DNA of 64,000 bases from Plasmopara viticola (Eukaryota; Oomycota; Peronosporomycetes; Peronosporales; Peronosporaceae), in the NCBI GenBank assembly GCA_001695595.3, contig MBPM02000026.1, positions 186,001-250,000 on the forward strand, given 5' to 3'. Position numbers and translations under genes: made by a program. Under the pieces are notes generated by a model. It saw only the letters and a list, made by a program, of their open reading frames with translations. It ran no database searches and had not been told where the DNA came from. Positions 47,471-57,905 of this stretch are shown piece by piece; within the stretch, counting starts at the first letter, position 1, and every line of letters begins with the position of its first letter.

Positions 47471-47910
47471 GATGCCGCTGAAAACGAAATTATTATCCCT
47501 CCGGGTGCCAGTGCAATTCAGATGGACCCACAACGGTCAATTTTTTTGTAAAATACTACTAAAACACCACAACAAACTTTAAAGGTTAAAGTTCTTGACA
47601 CCACCTGTCTAGTTTCTCTGCACAATTCGCGGGAAGTTTATAGATGTGTTGGTCGCATAAATAGCTAAAAATGCAAGATCTCAAATAGACATCGAACCGA
47701 AGGATATTACAAGCAAGAAAGCAATTGGAGTAAGCACACAAATGCGGTCTCATTTGTGCAAACATTTATTTAGCAAATGCCAAGACATACAATTTGTACA
47801 CAACCCACAACAATCGAACGTTCACATTGGACAGTCTAAAATGGGCACACGGGGTGGTCGAGTTTGTGGCAGTTTGAGTCACTGCAGTCGCATCCGTCTC
47901 ACCTCCAACA

Positions 47911-48621
47911 CTACTCGAAGAATTGGTAACCATTCCTTCTAGTGTTCGGCATCGAGCCCTTGACAGGCGCCACCAAATTTTCAAAGGGTGGGATACCACT
48001 CTTCGTATGAGGTCCAGTCAAAGTCGTTGTTGGGGGTCCAGAGACAGAATGACCAAAGTTTTGTCCCTTATCTTCGTCCACGTTTTGCTGGTATTCGTCT
48101 TCGTTTGAAATTTGCTCACCTTCAAAAGTGCTCGGAATGTTACCACTTCGCAAGGGGAGTCCGGTGATCGGACTGTTGGCGGGCAGCATCGGAGATTCAT
48201 TGCCACTTAAAAAACGGTAACCAGTGATCGGAGTCTGTAAGGGCTGGTTACTGCTTAGCAAAGGGAGTCCGTGGACCAAACCGTTGGCAGGCGGCACCGG
48301 ATATCCCTGCAGTAGGTCATCATTTAGGAGAGGGGATCCGGTGCTCGGACTGTCGGCAGGGAGCATCGGATACCCAGAAGGCTGCTTATCACCTAGCAAA
48401 GGAATTCCACTGATCGGAACGTTGGCAGGCGAGACCTCATTCGGTGAAGCTTGCCCAATCAGACCACGTAGACCCCTACTGGCAACCAAATCGCGTTTGT
48501 CAGCCTCCACTTCGTCGGTGCTCTTGACCATCCATCCCCAAGCGGCGTCAGTGGGCGACACCGTCGTGGCGGTAATCGCTGTCGCAAGTGCAATGTGCGC
48601 GATGATGCGGGAAACGTGCAT
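47911..48621 (-). CDS. RxLR-type secreted repeat protein, effector candidate (unit D)
   Basis: 236 residues. Signal peptide, RGLR at 49-52, proline-rich repeats with a 21-bp in-frame deletion in repeats 3-4 (NQPLQTP joins directly to ITGYRF), acidic region, long C-terminus. A 1-nt indel in the 5' leader shifts the upstream frame relative to units A-C and E, but the frame from the ATG at 48621 is unchanged. Only about 295 bp of its normal upstream region remain, because the sequence beyond 48915 is inverted. Confidence 0.83.
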   Translation of the reverse strand: MHVSRIIAHIALATAITATTVSPTDAAWGWMVKSTDEVEADKRDLVASRGLRGLIGQASPNEVSPANVPISGIPLLGDKQPSGYPMLPADSPSTGSPLLNDDLLQGYPVPPANGLVHGLPLLSSNQPLQTPITGYRFLSGNESPMLPANSPITGLPLRSGNIPSTFEGEQISNEDEYQQNVDEDKGQNFGHSVSGPPTTTLTGPHTKSGIPPFENLVAPVKGSMPNTRRNGYQFFE

Positions 48622-48680
48622 GGCTGAAGAAGAGTATTGGAAGCAAGGTCCTGATAAGAAAGTCGCTTGCTTGACTCGGC

Positions 48681-48696
48681 AATTTGGGGAATGAGT
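48681..48696 (-). promoter_or_regulatory. Oomycete initiator-like element, unit D effector
   Basis: Same 16-bp minus-strand element, 60 bp upstream of the ATG at 48621; retained despite the inversion further upstream. Confidence 0.75.
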
Positions 48697-48915
48697 GAAT
48701 GTCTGCATGGTCTAGGAGACCATACTGTTTTGTGGACGTGTTGACCAAATCTTGAGATCATCTTATGGGTCACGATGATTTGTACGGAATAGGATTCAGT
48801 AGCTTTGGCAATCGATGTACAGACCTTGTGCGTAACAAAGCCAGCAAACGTCAACGCCTTTTTTTTGCAAAATATTTGCCACATCAGTCTACACAAAACA
48901 GTTCATTGTTACTGG

Positions 48916-50196
48916 GTACTTTTTGTTTTGCCCTCCCATATTTCATATTCCTGAGGTAATCGAATCCGCTACCCATTTGTCACATAGTACGTCTTTCTTA
49001 AATGAAGCAAGTTTCAAAGCATCAAATTCATAGTGGCAGAAAGCTCGAGAAATAAGATCGAACTTTATGGCTGCTCACAAACAGCCAAGGCCGTTTATCG
49101 CCTCTGCCGCACTAGCTGGCTGGGAAACTACTGAAGCAGCCACTGGAGCAGGTGTCTTCAGTCTGATGATGCCGGCTGCCAATTTTAATGGATTCGCGTC
49201 TGCAGGGTTCACTGGGGATCCACGGCTGCAGCCACGAAGTCGCCTGCGCCTATAGCGAACGAGGGTGAAGTGACATGTGGCAGCGTCTAGCGATAATGTA
49301 ATACATTGAGTTGTCGGATTGGCAACGCCGATCGTTCTGAGTCTCGTTGCCGGAAAAACCCTCATCGGAAGCGAGTGCCCGTGTTGAAGACGAGAAAAAG
49401 AGTATTAAGGTGCTTGCCAGAGTAATGCCAGAGTTACAAAAGCTTTTTCGCAACGACGACAAAGCGCGCAACTCCTATTTGAACATAATAACTACTAACA
49501 CGGTCTTATTTGATTCGGAAAAGTTGTGGCTTTGGAACAAACGTGAGAAAAATCGATAGATAAAGCCGAATCTGGGTCTCTAATACATCAGATGGCACCT
49601 TTTGAAGATCGACTTTACCCTAAGTGATGACCAAGTTACTTATATCTCGAATTTTTGGTCTTCCATGACTTTCATAAGGAAACAAATTTACTCACTTTTG
49701 ATCAGCAGGTTGGCTAGAGCAAGCAGAACCTGCAGCACGAGCAAGCATATAATGTTAATTCCCTCAAAAGCAAATGATATGCATTTAAAAAGGTATACCG
49801 GGTCAGAAGCACGATTATGAACTGGAGAGGATGAGAGGCTGTGCATCCGATCGTAGCCGCAGTAAACCTGCCCGTGAAAAAGAGTCTTGAAATGTTCGCG
49901 GAGGTTTGATGCGAAGAAAATCGTGTTTTTGCCATCTCTTATTCTAAAAATGCTGCGCGATGTACTATGACTTCAACTTAATTTTTCATGCAGAAAACGC
50001 CACATTTTATATTCCCAAAATCACACAATAAAGGAATGCTAAGCATGAGTCAAGTTGTATCACGACGTTGCGACATGTTAAGAAGAATCAAGCTCTACAA
50101 CAGAGTCTTAAATTCCGCCACTTTTTGACAAAAATTAACACGAAGTTAATATCTTACCCTTTGCTTTAATTTTACCCGCAACCCGATCAAATGTGG
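48916..50196 (-). repeat. Inverted 1.28-kb segment inside unit D (second-gene module)
   Basis: In other units TTACTGG is followed by CCACATTTGATCGGG, and the module ends GCAAAACAAAAAGTAC before CATATAAATCAG. Here TTACTGG is followed by GTACTTTTTGTTTTGC, and GATCAAATGTGG precedes CATATAAATCAG. So exactly this segment has been flipped with no visible loss at either joint. It contains the hydrophobic and the Ala/Val/Pro-rich segments of the second-gene module, now on the minus strand. The latter is also frameshifted near 49215. Confidence 0.9.
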
Positions 50197-50239
50197 CATA
50201 TAAATCAGAGTAAAAAAAAAAAAAATCGTAAGTACGCTT

Positions 50240-50492
50240 AAATAGTAAATGTCCTGTAGGCAATCTGAAGCTAATTGTAGAAGTACAAAACGCTAAAGCC
50301 AGCGGCGGATCAAAGATTTGGTGCTTTTCGCCTTTTGATGCAAAGACAACTACGAGCAGCGTTACGAAGACAAAGCAGCCCTTACTTCTACATACCTTAA
50401 ACAAAATTTACGATCAAGGACCAGAACCGAAATTGGAACAAGGCGGCCAGCATATTGGTCCGCAAGGTAGTGAAGGGTCAACTGTAGGGTAG
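50240..50492 (+). pseudogene. Last segment of the second-gene module, unit D
   Basis: The SPFDAKTTTSS... to SEGSTVG-stop segment, in the normal orientation, now cut off from its upstream segments by the inversion. Confidence 0.35.
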
Positions 50493-50966
50493 ATGCTGCT
50501 GAAAACGAAATTATTATCCCTCCGGGTGCCAGTGCAATTCAGATGGACTCACAACGGTCATTTTTTTGTAGAAAACTACTAAAACACCACAACAAACTTT
50601 AAAGGTTAAAGTTCTTCCTCTGCACAATTCGCGGGAAGTTTATAGATGTGTTGGTCGCATAAGATCTCAAATAGACATCGAACCGAAGAATATTACAAGC
50701 AAGAAAGCAATTGGAGTAAGCACACAAATGCGGTCTCATTAGTGCAAACATTTATTTAGCAAATGCCAAGACATACAATTTGTACATAACCCACAACAAT
50801 CGAACGTTCACATTGGACAGTCTAAAATGGGCACACGGGGTGGTCGAGTTTGTGGCCGTTTGAGTCACTGCAGTCGCATCCGTCTCACCTCCAACACTAC
50901 TCGAAAAATTGGTAACCATTCCTTCTAGTGTTCGGCATCGAGCCCTTGGCAGGCGCCACCAAATAT

Positions 50967-51623
50967 TCAAAGGGTGGGATACTGCGTATGAGGTCCAGTC
51001 AAAGTCGTTGACGGGGGTCCAGAGACAGAATGACCAAAGTTTTGTCCCTTATCTTCGTCCACGTTTTGCTGGTATTCGTCTTCGTTTGAAATTTGCTCAC
51101 CTTCAAAAGTGCTCGGAATGTTACCACTTAGCAAGGGGAGTCCGGTGATCGGACTGTCGGCGGGCAGCATCGGAGATTCATTGCCACTAAAAAAACGGTA
51201 ACCAGTGATCGGACCGTTACCAGGCAGCATCGGAGTCTGTAAGGGCTGGTCACTGCTTAGCAAAGGGAGTCCGTGGACCAAACCGTTGGCAGGCGGCACC
51301 GGATTTCCCTGCAGTAGGTTATCATTTAGGAGAGGGGATCCGGTGCTCGGACTGTCGGCAGGGAGCATCGGATACCCAGAAGGCTGCTTATCACCTAGCA
51401 AAGGAATTCCACTGATCGGAACGTTGGCAGGCGAGACCTCATTCGGTGAAGCTTGCCCAATCAGACCACGTAGACTCCTACTGGCAACTAAATCGCGTTT
51501 GTCAGCCTTCACTTCGTCGGTGCTCTTGACCGTCCATCCCCAAGCGGCGTCAGTGGGCGACACCGTCGTGGCGGTAATCGCTGTCGCAAGTGCAATGTGC
51601 GCGATGATGCGGGAAACGTGCAT
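50967..51623 (-). CDS. RxLR-type secreted repeat protein, effector candidate (unit E)
   Basis: 218 residues. Signal peptide, RSLR at 49-52, full set of proline-rich repeats, acidic ISNEDEYQQ segment and the short C-terminus ending THTQYPTL, as in unit A. The rest of the body is closer to units B-D (for example ISNEDEYQ), so it combines features of both groups. Confidence 0.82.
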   Translation of the reverse strand: MHVSRIIAHIALATAITATTVSPTDAAWGWTVKSTDEVKADKRDLVASRSLRGLIGQASPNEVSPANVPISGIPLLGDKQPSGYPMLPADSPSTGSPLLNDNLLQGNPVPPANGLVHGLPLLSSDQPLQTPMLPGNGPITGYRFFSGNESPMLPADSPITGLPLLSGNIPSTFEGEQISNEDEYQQNVDEDKGQNFGHSVSGPPSTTLTGPHTQYPTL

Positions 51624-51683
51624 GGCTGAAGAAGAGTATTGGAAGCAAGGTCCTGATAAGAAAGGGCGCTTGCTTGACTCGGC

Positions 51684-51699
51684 AATTTGGGGAATGAGT
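51684..51699 (-). promoter_or_regulatory. Oomycete initiator-like element, unit E effector
   Basis: Same 16-bp minus-strand element, about 60 bp upstream of the ATG at 51623. Confidence 0.75.
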
Positions 51700-52199
51700 G
51701 AACGTCTGCATGGTCTAGGAGACCACACTGTTTTGTGGACGCGTTGACCAAATCTTGAGATCATCTTATGGGTCACGATGATGTGTACGGAATAGGATTC
51801 AGTAGCTTTGACAATCGATGTGCACCGGTAAGGACGTACAGACCTTGTGCGTAAGAAAGCCAGCAAACGTCAACGCCTTTTTTTTGCAAAATATTTGCCA
51901 CATCAGTCTACACAAAACAGTTCATTGTTACTGGCCACATTTGATCGGGTTGCGGGTAAAATTAAGGCAAAGGGTAAGATATTAACTTCGTGTTAATTTT
52001 TGTCAAAAAGTGGCGGATTTTAAGACTCTGTTGTAGAGCTTGATTCTTCTTAACATGTCGCAACGTCGTGATACAACTTGACTCATGCTTAGCATTCCTT
52101 TATTGTGTGATTTTGGGAATATAAAATGTGGCGTTTTCTGCATGAATAATTAAGTTGAAGTCATAGTACATCGCGCAGCATTTTTACAATAAAAGAGGG

Positions 52200-53002
52200 C
52201 AGAAATACGATTTTGTTCGCATCAAACCTCCGCGAACACTTCAAGACTCTCTTTCACGGGCAGGTTTGCTGCGGCTACGATCGGATGCACAGCCTCTCAT
52301 CCTCTCCAGTTCATAATCGTGCTTCTGACCCGGTATACCTTTTTAAATGCATATCATTTGCTTTTGAGGGTATTAACATTATATGCTTGCTCGTGCTGCA
52401 GGTTCTGCTTGCTCTAGCCAACCTGCTGATCAAAATTAAATAAACTTGTTTCCTTATGAAAGTTATGGAAGACCAAAAATTCGAGATATAAGTAACTTGG
52501 TCATCACTTAGGGTAAAGTCGATCTTCAAAAGGTGCCATCTGATGTATTAGAGACCCAGATTCGGCTTTATCTATCGATTTTTCTCACGTTTGTTCCAAA
52601 GCCACAACCTTTCCGAATCAAATACGACCGTGTTAGTAGTTATTGAGGTCAAATAGGTGTTGCGCGCTTTGTCGTCGTTGCGAAAAAGCTTTTGTAACTC
52701 TGGCATTACTCTGGCAAGCACCTTAATACTCTTTTTCTCGTCTTCAACACGGGCACTCGCTTCCGATAAGGGTTTTTCTGGCAACGAGACTCAGACCGAT
52801 CGGCGTTGCGAATCCGACAACTCAATGTATTACATTATCGCTAGACGCTGCCACATGTCACTTCACCCTCGTTCGCTATAGGCGCAGGGCGAATCCATTA
52901 AAATTGGCAGCCGGCATCATCAGACCAGAGAGACCTACTCAAGTGGCTGCTAAAGTAGTTTCAAGACCAGCTGTTCTTGCTGCAATACCTCGGGCGTCAT
53001 GA
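52200..53002 (+). pseudogene. Second-gene module of unit E, diverged and partly deleted
   Basis: The hydrophobic segment is present (to about 52443). A deletion after GGCGCAGG near 52888 removes part of the Ala/Val/Pro-rich exon; from 52889 the remaining frame (ANPLKLAAGIIRPERPTQVA, KVVSRPAVLAAIPRAS-stop) is open and aligns with the other units with mostly conservative changes. On the minus strand, 52784-52572 is also open (VEDEKKSIKVLARVMPELQK...), so the coding strand of that part is uncertain. Confidence 0.35.
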
Positions 53003-53227
53003 TGATTTGAGGGCAGTCTGTGGCTCGTCATTTGTGGCATAGCATGATGAAAGTTCACTGTATTACTCTTATCTTGGTCTGGCCAGTGCAACAGATATTA
53101 ACGCCAATCCGGCAGAAGCGATGTACGGCCTCGGCTGCTTTTAAGCAGTCATAAGGCTCGATCGGCAAGGACGTTTACAGACCTTGTGCGTAGCAAGGCC
53201 AGCGCATTTTTTGCAGAAATATTTACT

Positions 53228-53250
53228 ACATCAGTTTAATAAACTGATGT
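53228..53250. repeat. Perfect 11-bp palindrome
   Basis: ACATCAGTTTA and TAAACTGATGT separated by one A. It lies where other units have only the left half (CACATCAGTCTACAC), so it arose locally. Confidence 0.7.
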
Positions 53251-53443
53251 TTACACGAAACAGTTAGATGAAACAACGAGCATCATTGTCATACTTTGCA
53301 CGACGATAGCTGTCGAATTGGTAGTGATGAAGGTGCGTAGGTATTTATATCTGCAGCCAAAAAACATGAGCGGATATAAAATAGAACTCGATACGCAATC
53401 CGAACTCGTTAACGTCCAAATTTCACTTAATATTTGCTTACAG

Positions 53444-53695
53444 CCCTACTATCCACGATGCGACTGAGTTACTTGCTGCAGTATTCCGCGCAGAGGCTCA
53501 GAAGTCAAATTTGCATCTCATTTACTTTACTTTGGCAAATATTCGCAATTTGTAAAGCATGCTTCTCTTGGTTGGATTAATTATAGTCAGAGACTAACAC
53601 AGGAAATCATAGACACTGCAAAAAGCTCACTTCCTCCTAAATTTCATAATCAAATATTTCAAGAAACACTTTCGGTTGTACACCTCACACCTTAA
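53444..53695 (+). pseudogene. Coding-like segments at the right array flank, unrecognised
   Basis: After an acceptor-like TTGCTTACAG the frame reads PTIHDATELLAAVFRAEAQK SNLHLIYF. From 53531 another frame continues FGKYSQFVKHASLGWINYSQ, RLTQEIIDTAKSSLPPKFHN and ends LSVVHLTP-stop at 53695. The protein-like character is strong in both, and they would join with a one- or two-base shift near 53530. Probably the decayed C-terminal part of a gene. I do not recognise the family; it is not part of the regular unit. Confidence 0.45.
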
Positions 53696-53984
53696 GCTTT
53701 AGGCAGCGGAGAGAGAACAACATACTAATTTTGAGAGCGACGAATCGTTTCTACTGAAACTTGGCCACATTTTGTGGCTGAAATTAAAGTGAAGGGACAG
53801 ATGTTCAATTCCTTATTAAGCGGCGGATTTAGAACTCGGGTCTGTATGCTTTAGCTTTTTTCGCTTTTGCGGTTAGTTTTAGATTGCCTATTTACGCCTT
53901 GATCCTACTCACAATTTTTGAATACACTTGTTTGTCCTCCCATATTTTGTTTTCTTGAGAAATTCGAATCCGCTACCCATTTTA

Positions 53985-54398
53985 TGTAAGGTTTGGCACA
54001 AGTTATGGCGTCGGACGATAGGTAGGACGAAGGTAGGACGAGGGTAGGACAGACGTAGGACGGAGTAGAGACGAAGGCTGGAAGAGGAAGCTTGTGTATT
54101 GAAGAGCAAATTTAAAAGTGAGAACTAAAATGAAATGAAATGCAACTACTTCCTCTTCCTATTTTTTTTCTTTTCTTTCTTCAAGTTGAATGTGAGAAAT
54201 TCAACTAAGTCCACGTAGGACACACCCAATATGAAAATTTCGTTTTTGAATATAAACTAGGCAAATGTTTTGTTTTTAGTATTTTTATTGGATGCAAGTA
54301 CCACCATATGTACTTGCATCGTTCCCTGCCAAGCATTTGGCAGTGCGACACTGGGATGGTGATGGCGTGCCGTAGGACACAGCCATCCCATCCTTACA
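53985..54398 (-). repeat. 3' LTR of gypsy copy 2
   Basis: 414 bp, plus-strand ends TGTAAGG...CCTTACA. One terminal base differs from copy 1 (the terminal ATTACA is CTTACA on the element strand). Retains the AG-rich stretch missing from the 3' LTR of copy 1. The pol stop codon overlaps its inner edge, as in copy 1. Confidence 0.9.
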
Positions 54399-57300
54399 TC
54401 TTCCGGGACTTGACTTCTCGTTGGCGGTTTTTGAAATCGTCGACGAGAACTTTCCAATGAGAGACATGTTTTATTGAGAATTCTGATTCCCATGTCAATT
54501 CATGCTCTGGGAGGCCATGCCATAGGACTAGCCATTCTGTCTTGCGGTTGAATTGACGTTTCTTTAACAGCTTCTCCACAACGTGGAGTTCATCACCTGT
54601 TTTCTCGTCAATGATGATTCGAGAAGCTTTGGGTATAACTCGAGACTGAAACTTAGTCGGATTTGAGACGTAGTGGCTGAGAACATCTATATTGAAAGTC
54701 GGATTCAACGCTTTCATACTTCTTGGTAAAACAAATTTTGCAACATTGTCGTTGATCATGCGTTCGATCTCGTAAGGTCCAATCTCTCGAGCAGCTAGTT
54801 TAGCTCTTTTGACATCAATGTCTTTGGCGGCATGTTTGAGAGGGATTCGTCGAGTATCCAGCGTAACTAAATCACCTTGTTTGAAAGTCACATCACTTCT
54901 TTTGCGATCGTCTTTTTCTGTGACTGCTGGGCTCTAAGTAAGTTCTTCTTAACTATATCAACGATCCTCTGTCTTTCTTCAGCAAACGTTTTTGCATATT
55001 CGGAGTTAGGCTGTACTTGTGACGGAGTGTCGGTAAGGCGAGGAAAATTACCAGAAGGATTTCGTTCTTTTCTTCCTTTATCGATCTCAAACGGTGTAAA
55101 TCCCGTAGAGGCACTGACTAGATGAGAATGTGCGTATTCGATAGTTCCCAATTTCGAAGACCAGTCACTTCCAAGATAAGATACCATACATCTTAAAGAA
55201 TCTTCTAAGATGAGATTTTGTCGCTCTGACCGTCGGCTTGGGCACGATACGAAGTTGTCATGTTCAACTTGATACCCATAATTCCCGTTAAAGTCTTCCA
55301 AAATTTTGAAGTAAAGTTAGGATCTCTATCGCTGATGATCATACGAGGCAATCCATGATGTCGAACGACTGAATCGAAAAAACAATGAGCAGCTTTTTCT
55401 GCGTCATCATTTGTTTTACTTTTACCATACTTGGCGCGTTTTGATAACTTGTACAGCACAGTTTAAATGGCATCGAAACCATTTGACATGGGTAAACCAG
55501 AGACGAAGTCAAGTGATACGATATCCCAACAATATTCTGGGATTGGAAGAGGCACCAACTTGCACTTCTTCTTTGCATTGCTGTGTTTCCATCTTACACA
55601 AGTCTCACAGCTCTTGACGTATTCTTGAATGTCGGTTTCCATATTTTTCCAATAGTACCATTGGGCAATTCGCAGATAAGTTCTTCTTGCACCAGGATGT
55701 GCGGCAATAGGCGAATCATGAAATTCTCCAATTATTTTAGTACGAATTAAATCGTTTTCCGGAACACACAAACGAAGTACTTTGTACTTTGTCTTTAAAA
55801 TAACAATCCATCGATCTTCACGAATGATGAGGTTTGTTTCTTCCATTCTGAAGCGAACTCATTACCACTTGTATTGTCTTTCTGAAATTTGCGTAACCCT
55901 TCTTTGTTCCAGTTTGAGGAATTCGCAATTGAAATTTGTGCTGACGGCATATTATTTGTTGCGTCTTGTTCCGCAGAGGCGTTGACGATATGCATCTCTC
56001 CCTCAGAAATTTCAAGAGGCGAAGAAATGTTGTAAACGTGACAGTTGTTAATGACAACGCGATAATGACGACGAGATGATGAATCTCTTCGATGACAATC
56101 CTTTGTGCATTCGTGCACCTGCGACGTATCGGCCTTGACGATCTCAGAAGATGAGATAAGATTGACTTCAGATTTGTCGCGAGGTTGTTGAACTGGTGGG
56201 CGAGAGAATGCGTCTGCGACCACATTTTGCTTTCCGGCTACATGATGGAGTGTAAACACGAACTGAGCAAAGAATGTCAGAAAACGAGCGAGTTTTGGCG
56301 AAACTTTGGGATGATGTAAAAGCCATTTACATGCGCTGTTGTCTGTATAGATGTCGAAAGGGCGACCATAGAGATAATGTCTCCATTTTTCCAAAGCGAG
56401 TCTATTCGCGAAGAGTTCTTTCTCATGTGTTGGCCAATTGACTTCATGAACACCAAGCTTTTTCAAGTAAAAAGCAACCGGGTGATCTCCTGTGCCATGT
56501 AGTTGAGATAAAACTCCACCAACACAATAGCCTGACGCATCCGTAGTAACAAGAAAAGGTTTATCAAAGTCTGGCAACTTAAGAACCGGTGCGGTCTTCA
56601 GTGCGTTCTTGATCGCTTGAAATGCGTTTGACTGTTCTTGACCCCATTTCCAATCATGTTCTTTCTTGACTAAAGGTCCGAGAAGAATAGCTAGATGTGC
56701 AAAATTGCAAATAAAACGTCGGTAATAACCAGCTAAACCGAGAAAACTTTGAAGTTCTTTTTGATTGGTTGGTTCTGGCCAATTTTCTATAGCTTCAGTC
56801 TTGGATTCGTCCATTGAGAGACCTTGTTGTGATACTGTATGACCCAAAAATTTGACTTGATTTTGTCCAAAATGACACTTCTTAGCATGGGCATCCAACT
56901 TTGCTTCACGCAATTCATGGAATAAGGATTCCAAATGTTCGAGATGTTCTTGCATATTATGCGAGAAAACACAAATATTATCGAGATATACAACCAAAAA
57001 TGGAAATTTTCCAAAAAGAACTCTATTAGGCCAGACCATACTCCAGGCATTCCAGCAAGGCCCATTGGAGCTACACACCATTGGTAAGTTTCGGAATGAG
57101 TACGAAAAGCGGTGTATTTTCGACTATCTTTGGAAATTCGCATTTGATGATAACCTTGAGCTAAATCGAGTACCGAATAAATCTCACAACCAACCATTTT
57201 ATCGAAAAGTTTTTCTATTCTTGGCAAAGGTATCTTTGGAACGTTGGTCTGTGAATTGATATAGCGAAAGTCTATAACCCATCGGATAGGTAAAGTTGTG

Positions 57301-57905
57301 TTTCCAGATCGAACCCATTCGGAGCGAGAATATTGCTTGCCTGATTCCGGATCTTTCTTCGGAATACCAAAAATGTTTGAAATCCTAGGAGAATCGGAAA
57401 GTTCGATCCAACCTTTCTTGAATTTTTCTTTGACAAACAATTCGAGTGCATCTTGTTCTGTTTTGGAAAGGCGGAAAGGAGCACGATGACTTGGAGTTGC
57501 ATCCTTTTTCATGTTGGGTTCAAACTCGACTCTTCTAGATGGTGGAAGTCCATCAGGTAATGCTTCAGGGAATACATACGAATATTTCTCCAACAAATCT
57601 TAAATTGGTTCTGGAATTTTTTCATCTTCACGGACGCTACACACTTTGACTCTATAGACTTCTTCATACGCTTGCTGCTTTATGTTTTGTTGAAAAGTGC
57701 GCCTGTTAACCTCAGATATTTCTTCTGCTGTGGCTTTGACTTCTTTGAACACAGGGACTTGGACTTGATGAGTACGCCAATTACTAATAGGTTGATATTT
57801 TGTAAATCATGGCTTTCCCAATATGATGTCGTGGGTATTTCCCATTGGCCATTCCATGACTGGTACATTGTCGAAATTACAACCTTCAAATTCGAAAGAC
57901 ACTTC
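54394..57905 (-). pseudogene. gypsy pol, copy 2, broken
   Basis: Protease end, reverse transcriptase, RNase H, integrase and chromodomain in order. Defects: a TAA at about 57601 (in place of a CAA), a frameshift near 57030 within RT, the RT active site changed from YLDD to YLDN (56977-56988), a stop in the integrase near 55465 and a frameshift near 55220. RNase H (TTDASGYCVGGVL, TDNSACKW) and the integrase zinc finger are clear. RNase H and integrase are in different frames at the same point as in copy 1. Confidence 0.88.

Larger units (their letters stand above)
34909..53984. repeat. Tandem array of about 3.06-kb units carrying RxLR-type effector genes
   Basis: Using the anchor ATGCGGTCTCATT just 3' of each effector gene, unit starts are 38569 (A), 41622 (B), 44681 (C), 47742 (D) and 50728 (E). 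Spacings are 3053, 3059, 3061 and 2986 bp. A more diverged unit (Z) precedes A, and degraded fragments extend left to about 34.9 kb. Unit order on the plus strand: effector 3' flank, effector gene (minus), effector promoter, second-gene module (plus). Units B and C differ at only a few bases across most of their length. Unit D has an internal inversion. The right end is cut by gypsy copy 2. Confidence 0.93.

Noticed and set aside
34909..53984. CRISPR-like or satellite interpretation of the array
   Set aside because: The unit is 3 kb, contains genes with promoters, and lies in a eukaryotic genome; a tandem gene array explains it.
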